IMG/VR virus record: IMGVR_UViG_3300005663_003086
Location: 1-35,946 of that record
DNA length: 35,946 nt
Reading direction: 5' to 3' (one strand)
Source of the DNA: a virus
The notes under the pieces were generated by a model. It had not been told where the DNA came from. It made no database searches and worked only from the letters and a program-made list of their open reading frames with translations. A program made the position numbers and the translations under genes. Positions 14,900-23,364 of this stretch are shown here, in pieces; the first letter of the stretch is position 1; every line of letters starts with the position of its first letter.

Positions 14900-17143
14900 T
14901 TAGGCGTCAGCAACTACATGCTTGCGCATGTTCTTGTGGCTGCTGGCTTTGCCGCCATAGATGTGGCGGATCTTGTAAGTCACCATGTCGTTGGTGAACA
15001 TCGAGCCGGCCGTCGGCGTGTCCTGGATGAACATCTCGGGCTCCTGACGGCCATCCATGAAACCCACTTCAATGGTTGGATGCTCGGCAGGATCACCGAT
15101 CAAGGCCCAGTCGCTGACGTCGGTCCAGTACGGTACCGGGCGAATCATCGGCATGGATGATTGGGCAAAGTCCGGGTCCAGGTTGGTATCGCGGCGGAAG
15201 GCTTCAAACGCTGCCTCCTCCAGATCTGCCGGGATCAGCAGAATCTTGGGCGCCAGGCCCAGCGGCTCGTCGGTGTCGTGGTCAGCCTGTTTCATCATCG
15301 CCAGGCGTGCGACCAGGTAGGCCGCTTTGCTGAACGCAGCGGTGCCCAGGTTGCCGTGATCGGCGTGGAAAATCGCCTTGGTATCAGCCATCACCGGGTT
15401 GGTGCGGATGATGTCCAGGACAAACTTGTTCAGCGTGCGCTTGGCTGCAGTTGTCACAGATTGCGGGATCCGCATGACAAAACCGACATCGTCGTTCTTG
15501 ATCATCTCCAGGGAGACTGCAACGATACCGCCGCGCTTGACCGGGCTGTATTTCTCAGCCTTCTCAGTGGGCTGATCCAGGCCAACGTAAGCTGCCTTCT
15601 CGGCAACCACAGGCAGATCACCAAAGCCGCCGAACATGACGTTGTTGCGCTCACGGAAATCATTGAGCGGTACGATGTCGCTGACAATCTGACGCCACAG
15701 CTCGTGCTGCAGGTTCTGGTTGTACATGGTCAGCACGCGCCGGTTAACCGCATCACCGAGCATGATCGGGAATGATGTGGTATCCAGGGCCTCACGGAAA
15801 CGGCAGTTGCGCAGCTGCCCGGTGACGCGGGTGTCACCGGTGGCCGCCAGATAACATTCCTTTAGGCTGATCACTTCGTTGTCGTCGCGATCCAGCAGCT
15901 TGTCGAGCATCTCTTCCATGCCCTTAACTCCCACGGTGCCATCACCGCCACCCAGGCCGCGTACGGTGCCTGACTCAGTGAAGCTGGCCAGGTACTCGCG
16001 CTCTGCACTGATCGCTTCTTTGAACTTTTCGGTTGTCAGGGCGGGATCGGTTTCCAGCTGCTTGATCAGCTTGTCCTGCGCCTTCTCGGGCAGGTTGGAG
16101 GTGCGGACCGCTTCGCGCATGGCGGTGCGGGTTTCCAGAACCTTCAGTTCCGCGCGGGTGATCGGTGCCTCGTCGCCAGTCTTCGCAGGCGCCTGTACCG
16201 GCTCAGGCTTGGTGGCTTCTTTGAAGGCCGTGAACACGGCATCTTCATCATTTTCGTCCAGGCCTTGTGGCAAAGAGCCGTTGTTGGCCTTGCGGATCGC
16301 TTCGAGCATGCGCTGCTTCATGGCATCGTCCTCATCGTTGGTATTTGAGGCAACCGCCTCGATCAGATTAATAAGCTCTCCGCCAGCGCCGGCTTCGACG
16401 ATCAGGTCAACGGAGTGGATTTTGGTAAATCGGGTAGCTTCCATGATGCGGCCCACGCGCTTGGCGGTACCCTCGACATCAATGGAAAAGCCAAACAGGT
16501 GATTCATGTTGCGCTCTACTGCCTCGCGCAATTTGCCAGCAACCACCGCTTCGGAATCGAAGACATCCAGCACTGCCTGGATCTCGCCTTCGTCGGGCGT
16601 AGCGCCTTCAACAAACTTGGCATCGCGCAGCCCGCCGATCAGGTTGCGCACATCCTTGCCTTTGCCGCCCAGGTGCTCGTCGTCTGATTTGATGAACACA
16701 CGGGTGCCATTAAAAAGCGGCGCCGCTTCACGCAGCACAGCCACTGGATAGCCTTTGTTGTTGGCAGAGGTGCCGGCGCGGATCACGCGGATCAGGAACG
16801 ATCTGGATTTTTCCACATCGCCCACGGCTTCAATCAGCGCCACTGATTCGCGCATGGATGCGCCAACGGGGGTGAACTCGCGCACCACTTCAGAGGGGTC
16901 GCCAATGGTGACAGTGTTGTCCTGGGCGATCGTGTAGGGATACGCGTAGAAGCGGCCGGCCAGACGTGCGACGGCGCGATCGGGATAGATGGCTTCCAGG
17001 TCAATCCAGCATTCGGACTTGCCCAGCTGCACTTTGACTTTCTCATGCAATGCGCTGCGCACCAGTTCGATGGTGTCACGCATCTCGCTGGCCGCTTCGC
17101 GCATCGCTACCGCGCCGACTATACCTTCTGCAGGGATAAACAT
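14900..17143 (-). CDS. Prohead protease-scaffold-major capsid fusion protein
   Basis: A 747-residue fusion in one open frame. Residues about 115-260 resemble a prohead maturation protease: a His in 'DDEHLGG' (about 157), 'GLRDAKFVEG', a likely nucleophile Ser in 'LFGFSID' (about 220), and 'KIHSVDLIVEAGAGG' (241-255), the usual pattern of the S78/T4 gp21-type serine proteases. Residues about 270-400 are charged and helical, as in scaffolds, with an Ala/Pro-rich hinge near 315. Residues about 400-747 look like an HK97-fold major capsid protein ('MLGDAVNRRVLTMYNQN', 'VMFGGFGDLPVV', 'KILLIPADLEEAAFEAF'). The start ATG overlaps the previous stop (TAATG). The protease must presumably free itself during maturation, since it is otherwise present in every subunit. 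Related protease-capsid fusions are known; identification of catalytic residues here is by eye. Confidence 0.85.
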   Translation of the reverse strand: MFIPAEGIVGAVAMREAASEMRDTIELVRSALHEKVKVQLGKSECWIDLEAIYPDRAVARLAGRFYAYPYTIAQDNTVTIGDPSEVVREFTPVGASMRESVALIEAVGDVEKSRSFLIRVIRAGTSANNKGYPVAVLREAAPLFNGTRVFIKSDDEHLGGKGKDVRNLIGGLRDAKFVEGATPDEGEIQAVLDVFDSEAVVAGKLREAVERNMNHLFGFSIDVEGTAKRVGRIMEATRFTKIHSVDLIVEAGAGGELINLIEAVASNTNDEDDAMKQRMLEAIRKANNGSLPQGLDENDEDAVFTAFKEATKPEPVQAPAKTGDEAPITRAELKVLETRTAMREAVRTSNLPEKAQDKLIKQLETDPALTTEKFKEAISAEREYLASFTESGTVRGLGGGDGTVGVKGMEEMLDKLLDRDDNEVISLKECYLAATGDTRVTGQLRNCRFREALDTTSFPIMLGDAVNRRVLTMYNQNLQHELWRQIVSDIVPLNDFRERNNVMFGGFGDLPVVAEKAAYVGLDQPTEKAEKYSPVKRGGIVAVSLEMIKNDDVGFVMRIPQSVTTAAKRTLNKFVLDIIRTNPVMADTKAIFHADHGNLGTAAFSKAAYLVARLAMMKQADHDTDEPLGLAPKILLIPADLEEAAFEAFRRDTNLDPDFAQSSMPMIRPVPYWTDVSDWALIGDPAEHPTIEVGFMDGRQEPEMFIQDTPTAGSMFTNDMVTYKIRHIYGGKASSHKNMRKHVVADA

Positions 17144-17622
17144 TACTGTGCAGCCTTCGCTTTGGCAGCGGCTTTCTCAGCTGCCTTGGCGGCAGCGGCA
17201 GCGGCTTGCGCTTTGCGCTCATCGGGGGTGGAGTTGTACTTGCGGCCGGAGGTGGTGACGACAATGAAGCGGCCGTTGCCCAACGCGTTGAAGTCCAGGA
17301 CCTCTGCTACCTCGACACCTGCGAACTTCGCAGCGGCAGCAACTGTGGCGGCGGGCTTGTCATCGGAACCAGGTGACGCAGGCTTGTTGCCGGCATTGTT
17401 GTTGCCAGCAGGTTTGGCGGTAGTCGCATTGGCCTTGGTCGCCTTATTGGGTTTGCCAGCTTTAGCAGACTTCGCGGCCTTGGCAGTGGTGGCAGCAGCT
17501 GAGTTTTCAGAAGCGCCGGTCGTGTCGGCAGGCGGGGTTTGCGTGCTGGACGTCGATGTACCGGCAGATGAAGCATCTGCTTTTTGGGTAGGATCGCCGT
17601 TCTTTTCTTCGTCGTTGGGCAT
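17143..17622 (-). CDS. Ala/Thr/Lys-rich protein before the capsid fusion
   Basis: A 159-residue protein that opens the head-tail operon. The ATG at 17622 is chosen because GGAGAG lies eight bases upstream; the seven upstream codons lack support. Residues 1-95 are low-complexity, rich in Ala, Thr, Pro, Lys and Ser, with repeated short A/K/T motifs. A small ordered block follows at about 100-140 ('FAGVEVAEVLDFNALGNGRFIVVTTSGRKYNS'), then an Ala/Lys helix to the end. It resembles flexible head proteins such as decoration or scaffolding accessories; nothing shows an enzyme. It overlaps the capsid start by one base (TAATG), so the two are probably translated together. Confidence 0.6.
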   Translation of the reverse strand: MPNDEEKNGDPTQKADASSAGTSTSSTQTPPADTTGASENSAAATTAKAAKSAKAGKPNKATKANATTAKPAGNNNAGNKPASPGSDDKPAATVAAAAKFAGVEVAEVLDFNALGNGRFIVVTTSGRKYNSTPDERKAQAAAAAAKAAEKAAAKAKAAQ

Positions 17623-17663
17623 GGGTGCAACTCTCCGAATCAAAATGATTTATGGACAGTTGC

Positions 17664-17712
17664 AGCGTACTTGAGGGGGGTGGAGTAAGACTTTTAACCT
17701 AAGTTAGTAAAT
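17664..17712 (-). promoter_or_regulatory. Putative Mor-dependent late promoter of the head-tail operon
   Basis: Leftward promoter in the 89-base gap before the Ala-rich gene. It contains a 22-bp motif (17691-17712) that is identical to the one before the endolysin gene. On the minus strand its core is the dyad TAACTTAGGTTA (arms TAAC/GTTA), centred at 17700.5. A -10-like TACGCT begins at 17669, so the dyad centre falls at about -43.5, the position where Mu Mor binds. A C-rich spacer and no -35 consensus lie between them. This fits activation by the Mor-like protein encoded at 33897-34247. Inferred from sequence; not tested. Confidence 0.7.
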
Positions 17713-18551
17713 TATGTTACTGCGCGTTTGCCCGGTGCGGACATCTGCCAGCTCTTCATATAGGGCAGCGACATACAGCCGCAGTTGATGACTTCACCGA
17801 TCGGCGCCTTGGGATCATGCGGGTGCATCATCTCAATGCCACCGATGATAAACGGCTTGTCCAGATCTTGCACCTGTCCATCAGCATAAGTGTGAGTTTC
17901 GCGCGGATCTTTGCGTGCGCTGCGGCGCCATTGCTTTTGCATACCAGGCAACACTGTTGCAGCAGAGCGTTTGCGCAAATCACTGGCAATCGAGTTGGCT
18001 CGGCTGATCTCGGTGCGCAGAATGCCCAGGGCGCGAGAGCGATCACCTTCATCCAGGATATTGGTAATCACCGTGATCGCCATGTCGGCCGGCTGCACGC
18101 CCATCATCACCATACCCAGCTGTGTGTCGATCTTGTCAGCCATGATGCGGGTGACGCCGTCGATCTTGCGTGTGGTCACATGCTGCAGCGCGGCCAGCTG
18201 ACGTGTATCAATGGCCGGCGCCACCCCGGCGATGGTCAGGCCAGCAGCCTGCAGCGGCCGGTCAGTGAGCAGCTCACCCAGCGACCAGGCATTGCTTAAC
18301 GCTGATTGCGCGGCCGCAGCTGACTGACTGGAGACCTGGTTCAGGATGACCTTGATCTGCGACTCCAGCTCACCGAGCAGCCACAGGTTGTAATCGGTCG
18401 GCGAGATGCGCAGCAGGAACTTGATCTGCTCACGTGCTTCGTTGAGGATCCGGTTGATCATCAGCAGCGTGGCAGCGCTGAGTTCTTCAAACTCAGTGAC
18501 GACTGCCTTACGCTCCTGGTTGAATGCCTTGCGGCGTTCGCGATCGTTCAT
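17712..18551 (-). CDS. Mu F-like head morphogenesis protein
   Basis: A 279-residue protein of the Mu F / SPP1 gp7-like minor head group. The first 200 residues are mostly helical (long Glu/Gln/Arg/Ala-rich helices). The C-terminal domain (about 200-265) carries the family's His/Asp/Cys pattern: 'RKDPRETHTYADGQVQDLDKPFIIGG', then 'HPHDPKAP.GEVINCGCMSLPY'. Such proteins are carried in the head and act in capsid assembly or DNA delivery. The ATG overlaps the portal stop by four bases, and the gene ends next to the second late-promoter motif, so it is the last gene of the lysis-packaging operon. Confidence 0.85.
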   Translation of the reverse strand: MNDRERRKAFNQERKAVVTEFEELSAATLLMINRILNEAREQIKFLLRISPTDYNLWLLGELESQIKVILNQVSSQSAAAAQSALSNAWSLGELLTDRPLQAAGLTIAGVAPAIDTRQLAALQHVTTRKIDGVTRIMADKIDTQLGMVMMGVQPADMAITVITNILDEGDRSRALGILRTEISRANSIASDLRKRSAATVLPGMQKQWRRSARKDPRETHTYADGQVQDLDKPFIIGGIEMMHPHDPKAPIGEVINCGCMSLPYMKSWQMSAPGKRAVT

Positions 18552-19954
18552 CCACCAACACCCACATCCAGATCAACATCGGCGTCATCGGTTTTCTGCG
18601 TGGCGATCATCGCCTCGACTTCCTTGAGCAGCTGCCCCGGCTCTTTGTCCACACCCAAGCGCCTGGCCGTAGCCACGATGATCTCGATCGCCACCTCACG
18701 GGTCATCAGCCTGGCGTTCATCGCCGCGACACACGCGCCCACCACCTGCTGCATGGCAGAGGCGTATTTCGTGGTATCTCGCTGCACCATCTCGGGCAGC
18801 TCACAGGTCACCCAGAACGCGCGATCGGACGGGTCAATCGTTCTGTTATTGAACTGGGCCCACATGGAGATCACAAAGGTGCCGATCACCTCCAGCATGT
18901 ACTTGAGCCGGCGCTGACGCGCGGCCAGTATCTTGAAAGTCGGCTCATCCATCTCACCGGCCGTGCTGCGGTTCACATCACCACCACCACCGAACCAGTG
19001 CTCCGGGATTGTTGCACCACCCAGAACATGGTTGCGAAACAGCCGCGCCGACTGGCTCGTGTCGGCTGCGTTCATCTCCGGCACCAGTGCAGTCCATTCC
19101 TCTGACTCGTTGTGTACCCGAACGCCACCAGATTGCGGCACCTGGATGTTCTTTGCCTTGGCCTTGATATCCTCCTCGTTGGCGCCCTTGATCAATACGT
19201 CCCACATGAAGGCACGCAAGCCCTGGTTGCGATCCAGCTCCCCAAACAGGAACTGATCATAGGCATCCAGCCAATCCATTTGCGGCAGCAGATCGGATCG
19301 GCCACGGGCGCCCGATGCCAGCCCCCGGATGCGGAAGTAAAAACACTCACCATCGGTGAACGTCTTGCGCTTGCGCCTGGCGCGCGCACCGAACACAGAC
19401 TCATCGGCGTTGATGATCACTTTGAAGCGTCGGTAATTGCCCTTGCCATCCTTCTTGGTTTTGATGCCGATCGGCTGACGCTTGTTGTCCGGGTCGGTGA
19501 TCACATCGTCAATCTCAGCCGGATCCAGATAACCCAGGCGCACATGACCGTTCATCTGGTTCACAAACACCGGATAACACTGCTCACCGAACAGCGCGAG
19601 CTCGCGGGCGAACTCCTCCAGGGACAGATCCATGTTGTTGATGGGGTCATACCAGAATTTCTCGATGATTGCCTGGGCTTCATCATCGGGCACCTTCAGC
19701 CGGACGCCATCACTGAGCATGAACGCCAGGGGCAGCTCAATAATGCGATCGGCGATCAGGTTGGACTCCCACAGAAACTTTGCCAGCTTCTGCATCCGGT
19801 CCTGTTTCATCGGCTCCAGGTCGCGATCGTTATTACCGGTCAGCGGGCGCCATTGTTCCTCATCCGGATCAATGCTGCTGCCGGCCGCTTCAATGAACTT
19901 TTCAGTGCCTGACTCAGCGGCCTGAGCGGTTTTTGTATCTGTCTTGGTAGCCAT
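18548..19954 (-). CDS. Portal protein
   Basis: A 468-residue portal protein, the dodecameric ring at one vertex through which DNA enters. It follows the large terminase and precedes the Mu F-like gene, the conserved order. Seen: an N-terminal charged stretch (1-60), a strand-rich region with 'LAFMLSDGVRLKVPDDEAQAIIEKFWYDP' (about 75-105), a basic 'FGARARRKRKTF' stretch near 195, and the clip/stem region about 240-350 with 'DQFLFGELDRNQGLRAFMWDV' and 'LGGATIPEHWFGGGGDVNRSTAGEMD', a glycine-rich motif typical of portals. The C-terminal helices end acidic. The second ATG of ATGACCATG (19954) is preferred; AGAGA lies nine bases upstream. It is not the DUF935 type found in Mu by simple inspection. 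Confidence 0.85.
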   Translation of the reverse strand: MATKTDTKTAQAAESGTEKFIEAAGSSIDPDEEQWRPLTGNNDRDLEPMKQDRMQKLAKFLWESNLIADRIIELPLAFMLSDGVRLKVPDDEAQAIIEKFWYDPINNMDLSLEEFARELALFGEQCYPVFVNQMNGHVRLGYLDPAEIDDVITDPDNKRQPIGIKTKKDGKGNYRRFKVIINADESVFGARARRKRKTFTDGECFYFRIRGLASGARGRSDLLPQMDWLDAYDQFLFGELDRNQGLRAFMWDVLIKGANEEDIKAKAKNIQVPQSGGVRVHNESEEWTALVPEMNAADTSQSARLFRNHVLGGATIPEHWFGGGGDVNRSTAGEMDEPTFKILAARQRRLKYMLEVIGTFVISMWAQFNNRTIDPSDRAFWVTCELPEMVQRDTTKYASAMQQVVGACVAAMNARLMTREVAIEIIVATARRLGVDKEPGQLLKEVEAMIATQKTDDADVDLDVGVGG

Positions 19955-20076
19955 GGTCATAATCTCTGGTCAGTTGCGTTCATGAATCGATCCGCGAGCG
20001 TTGCGCGATTTCTCTGGCGTCATAGCGCCGGCACCGGGGAAAACGCCGTAGGCGAGCTCTCAGGGCCTCGGGCAAA

Positions 20077-21660
20077 TCAGCGGAACATTGTGGTACGGCG
20101 GCGGTTTTCCATCCGCGATGGCAGCAGTCGATCAAGTGATGCTTCGATGTTCGCGCCAGCTGCTGGTTCTGTTTCTTCTAGGGCTGCTGCCCAGGCGAGC
20201 AAACCACCGATAGCAGAGTCACCGTGTCGGTACATGCCATCGCTGCCGCGATCGCGGCCATCACTCATGCGCGGACTGCCCTGGTGCAGCACAACCCGGC
20301 GATGGTCAGCAATAACATCCTCGCTCTTGGGTACCAGAATGGTTTTGTCCTCGTAAGCCGATCTGTATTTGGGGAAATACTCGCTGTACCACTTCGGGGT
20401 GGCCATCACGCAATCGATGCGCTGCTCGCCGTACTCCTGCAGTGCTGCTTCAGCATGTGACTGGCCGTTGCCCCTGGCATCAAACTTAGCGTGGTGAAAC
20501 AGCGGCAGGCGGTCGATGATGAAAAACATGATGAGGCGCTGCACATCAAATGGGATTTTGCGCAGCTCCAGCATGAACGCCGTACGCCAGCGCCTCACTC
20601 CATTGGACTGCATGATCCAGAGAACCGACAGGTCACCGTCGCGGCCAAAGTCCTGTCCGTACACCGAACGCTGATGCGTGGGCATGTTGTCGATCACCGG
20701 CTGCAGGACATCACGGCACCACTGCTCAGCCTGTTCAATACGTCTGTCGTCTGTAACCCATTCAGCGGGTTTGGTGAAACGCAGCACCGGGATAGTCTGA
20801 TCCTGGCACTGCTCGATCAACGTCCGCGTGAAATAGGCACCGCTGCCGGCCGAGGGTATACAACCGAGTTCTTCATCAGCGGCCGTGCCATACAGCGCAT
20901 AGATCTTGTCCCGGAACTCGCGCTCTTTCTCCTGGGTCCAAAGCTCACCCTTGACCAGGCAGATGCGCTGGTAGAATCCCTGAGCCAGCGCCTCATCAAA
21001 GGTGACCCTGTGCACCGAGTATTTCAGCTTGCCGGCTTCGATCTCGCGCAGGATCTGATTGAAGGGATTGCCATCACCAAAATGTGTGCTGCAGATATCA
21101 ACCCGGCCACCCCAGATCAGGAACGCCATGGCCGCATCGATCAGCGCCTGCAGGTCATCATGGAAAGCCGCTTCATCCAGGCGGGCATGGCCTTGGTGAC
21201 CACGAAGGTTTGACGGCTTGCTGGACAGGGCAACAATCTCATGACCAGATGCCATGCGGATCCGGTAGCGCAGGATGTCTTTGTCTTCGTCATCAATGAC
21301 AGACTTGTCCAGGGAAACGGAAATCTCTGATGCGACCACCTGGTAAGCTTTGGCAAAACTGGCGCAGTCACCGATGAACTCAGCCGCCATCTCTTTGTTG
21401 TAGCCGACGTAGTATTGGTTCATGCCATTACGGTGCGCAGCCTCAAGGGTCGCCTCTGCAGCCAGACAGCCCCAAGTGCCACCAATACGACGGGACTTGA
21501 CCAGTACCCGCACCGGGCTCATGTCCTGGTGCCAGCGTATCTGATACGGCAATAGAACATCAGGCACTTCGCTGGCGTTAAACTGGCCAACGCGCTCGCG
21601 CTGAATGTCATCGACCTGGTCCAGCAGCTCGCGCTGCTGCGCGGCGCTCAGATTAGCCAT
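20077..21660 (-). CDS. Terminase large subunit (Mu gp28-like)
   Basis: A 527-residue packaging motor. The N-terminal ATPase shows a Walker-A-like 'VKSRRIGGTWG' (about 54-64) and a Walker-B-like 'HARLDEAAF' (158-166, DE at 162-163). The C-terminal nuclease domain contains 'YGQDFGRDGD' (D338) and 'HHAKFDARGNG' (D395), the acidic residues expected to bind metal, with a further Asp near 'RHGDSAIGG'. It docks on the portal and cuts and drives phage DNA into the head. For Mu-type phages this includes cutting host DNA flanking the inserted genome. It overlaps the small terminase gene by eight bases and is followed by a 122-base gap before the portal. Confidence 0.92.
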   Translation of the reverse strand: MANLSAAQQRELLDQVDDIQRERVGQFNASEVPDVLLPYQIRWHQDMSPVRVLVKSRRIGGTWGCLAAEATLEAAHRNGMNQYYVGYNKEMAAEFIGDCASFAKAYQVVASEISVSLDKSVIDDEDKDILRYRIRMASGHEIVALSSKPSNLRGHQGHARLDEAAFHDDLQALIDAAMAFLIWGGRVDICSTHFGDGNPFNQILREIEAGKLKYSVHRVTFDEALAQGFYQRICLVKGELWTQEKEREFRDKIYALYGTAADEELGCIPSAGSGAYFTRTLIEQCQDQTIPVLRFTKPAEWVTDDRRIEQAEQWCRDVLQPVIDNMPTHQRSVYGQDFGRDGDLSVLWIMQSNGVRRWRTAFMLELRKIPFDVQRLIMFFIIDRLPLFHHAKFDARGNGQSHAEAALQEYGEQRIDCVMATPKWYSEYFPKYRSAYEDKTILVPKSEDVIADHRRVVLHQGSPRMSDGRDRGSDGMYRHGDSAIGGLLAWAAALEETEPAAGANIEASLDRLLPSRMENRRRTTMFR

Positions 21661-22216
21661 CGATTTTTATCCCGAGGAATTTGGCGCGCACGCGCTCAAA
21701 CTGCATATCCGACAACCCGGCCTCAGCCTGGATCTCGCTGATCGCCTCGGCGGTTTTGCGCGCGAGCTCCTCACGCACTTTCTTGGCCCATTGCTTTTGT
21801 GGCAGGGACGCCCGGCTGATGTTGCCCAGGGCGCGGAACAGCATGGTGATTTCCTTCACGTTGATCTTCTGGTCCGGATCATCCGCATCGTACTGGTTCA
21901 TCAGCTGGAAAATCAGATCCTGGGCGAGCGCGACGTTGGCCATGCCCAGGGCATCGCCTTCATCGTCCATGGTCTCATTCAGCAGCTTTGCAGCTGCTGT
22001 ACTGGAGCGGATTTTCTCAATCCGGTCTTTCAGGGTTTTGCCGTAGATGCCCAGGCCCGACCGGCTGACCGTCAGCTCCAGCTCATGGGCTGCCAGCTTG
22101 CCATTGAGCTGCTCGGTCAACTCGTCATAGTTGCCAAAGGCGTTGGCCACAAGCTTGGAGTCAAGCCAGGCTTTCACCTCTGATGGCAGCTGCTGTATTT
22201 TGCTGACGGCCGGCAT
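21653..22216 (-). CDS. Terminase small subunit (DUF3486, Mu gp27-like)
   Basis: A 187-residue protein of the DUF3486 family, the small terminase of Mu-like phages that recognises DNA for packaging. The N-terminus has the family start 'SKIQQLPSEVKAWLDSKL' and a helix-turn-helix-like 'YDELTEQLNGKLAAHELELTVSRSGLGIYGKTL' (about 30-65). The rest is helical with an acidic centre ('DADDPDQKINVKEITMLF') and a basic C-terminus. The ATG follows a TGATG junction with the upstream gene. It precedes the large subunit, as in Mu. Confidence 0.87.
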   Translation of the reverse strand: MPAVSKIQQLPSEVKAWLDSKLVANAFGNYDELTEQLNGKLAAHELELTVSRSGLGIYGKTLKDRIEKIRSSTAAAKLLNETMDDEGDALGMANVALAQDLIFQLMNQYDADDPDQKINVKEITMLFRALGNISRASLPQKQWAKKVREELARKTAEAISEIQAEAGLSDMQFERVRAKFLGIKIDG

Positions 22217-22527
22217 CAGAAATCTTCCGGATGAGCAACACCCAGATGGCGATCGCCAAGGCCGTCCAGGAAGTCAACGCCATCGGCGCTGATCTTCGCC
22301 ATCCAGCGATCGTCATTGCGAAGCGTGATGATCACCAGGCCACGCTCTGACAGGTAGTCCAGGGAGTTGCGGATGTTAAACTTGGTAAAGCTCAGATCCA
22401 CATCGCCGCGCAGCACCTGCGCAATCAGGCCATCACCGATTGGCTCTGGCCTGTTCTGGGACAGCGCCTGCAGGATGCGTAATCGACGCAGCCGGTGCCT
22501 TTGAGTTTCCATATCATTGAGTCCCAT
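22216..22527 (-). CDS. Winged-helix-like small phage protein
   Basis: A 103-residue protein with a likely winged-helix fold: basic helix 'RHRLRRLRILQALSQN' (9-25), helices with 'IGDGLIAQVLRGDVDLSFTKFNIRNSLDYLSERGLVII' (30-66), then a short wing ('TLRNDDRWMAKIS'). Similar small proteins stand just before the small terminase in several Mu-like phages. A role in DNA recognition for packaging is plausible but not shown. The start has AGAGGAA five bases upstream, and it overlaps the preceding membrane protein gene by 14 bases. Confidence 0.65.
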   Translation of the reverse strand: MGLNDMETQRHRLRRLRILQALSQNRPEPIGDGLIAQVLRGDVDLSFTKFNIRNSLDYLSERGLVIITLRNDDRWMAKISADGVDFLDGLGDRHLGVAHPEDF

Positions 22528-22954
22528 TTGTTGTTCCTCTGCTGCTGACCGCTTTGATCAGATCTTGGATTTCCCGGTTGAAGTCTTTGCGTAGCTCATC
22601 CACCTTGCGCTCAAGGTTGAGCGCATGCTCCAACCAATCATCTCGTTTGATGTACTCGCCAGCCACCTGCTCGCGGAACTCCTGCAGGCGTTTGTCGACA
22701 TCGGAGATGCGCGCCTCCATCCGCTCTCGCGCTGTGGAAAACTCGCCTTTGTTCTCGCGCACCTGGCCAGCCAGCTGGCTCACCAGGTTCTGCAGGTTGT
22801 CATTCACCGTGCCCCAATACTCTTTTTGGCTTTTCGCCTCTTGCGCTTTCCTGCTCTCTTCGCGCATGAAAATCCATTTCAGAGCGCCGCCCATCCCAGC
22901 GATCATAAACAGGATGATCGGCACCGTAATTTTCAGGATGTCTACCAGCTCCAT
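22514..22954 (-). CDS. Single-span membrane coiled-coil protein (possible spanin)
   Basis: A 146-residue protein with one N-terminal membrane segment (residues about 7-28, 'ILKITVPIILFMIAGMGGALKW') followed by a long charged coiled coil (about 30-140, many Glu, Lys, Arg and Gln in heptads). This is the build of an inner-membrane spanin (Rz) or of the DUF2730-like proteins of Mu phages. It follows the holin gene with a TAATG junction, which fits a lysis role. No lipoprotein-type Rz1 reading frame nested in or next to it was found, so a normal two-part spanin is not evident. Confidence 0.6.
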   Translation of the reverse strand: MELVDILKITVPIILFMIAGMGGALKWIFMREESRKAQEAKSQKEYWGTVNDNLQNLVSQLAGQVRENKGEFSTARERMEARISDVDKRLQEFREQVAGEYIKRDDWLEHALNLERKVDELRKDFNREIQDLIKAVSSRGTTNGTQ

Positions 22955-23364
22955 TACTTAGTTTCCTTTGTGAAGAGGCCTTTAACGTGTGGTGCAATTT
23001 TCTCGCCGCTTCGCCCGACCACGTAACCGCCGATGCCGATCTTCAGTAGGTCCCATGCCTCGTCAGAAAGCCGGAACGCCAGGAAGCCAAAGGAGTCGCA
23101 TACCACCAGGACCAGGAAGGTGAGCATGGCGATCGGGCGCCAGGATCTTTGCAGCCAGCTTTCACCCTGGGCCTCGGCCATGATCACTTTGGCCTGTGAC
23201 TCCAGGATCTTCGCCTCGTACTCCAGCACCTGGCCTGTAACGGTGTTCTGCAGATTCAGCATCTGCGCTCGAAGCTCCAGACGCTCACCATCGCTGGTGT
23301 GCATTTTGTCGATCAGCGAGGTGACCGGCGTGATGGCATCTGCCAGGAATGAGAGGATCTTCAT
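22954..23364 (-). CDS. Holin, 3-TM GTA-type
   Basis: A 136-residue protein of the three-transmembrane holin type (GTA_holin family pattern). Residues 1-20 contain a weakly hydrophobic first segment; a helical charged part (25-68) follows; then 'QRSWRPIAMLTFLVLVVCDSFGFLAF' (about 72-97) and 'LKIGIGGYVVGRSGEKIAP' (107-125), the characteristic C-terminal pair with the 'RSWRP' signature. It forms the lesions that let the endolysin reach the wall. It overlaps the endolysin end by four bases (ATGA) and is followed by the membrane coiled-coil protein. Confidence 0.85.
   Translation of the reverse strand: MKILSFLADAITPVTSLIDKMHTSDGERLELRAQMLNLQNTVTGQVLEYEAKILESQAKVIMAEAQGESWLQRSWRPIAMLTFLVLVVCDSFGFLAFRLSDEAWDLLKIGIGGYVVGRSGEKIAPHVKGLFTKETK

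Noticed and set aside
15879-16502. Rightward 207-codon frame opposite the capsid fusion
   Set aside because: Ser-rich composition, no ribosome site and complete overlap with the protease/capsid gene.
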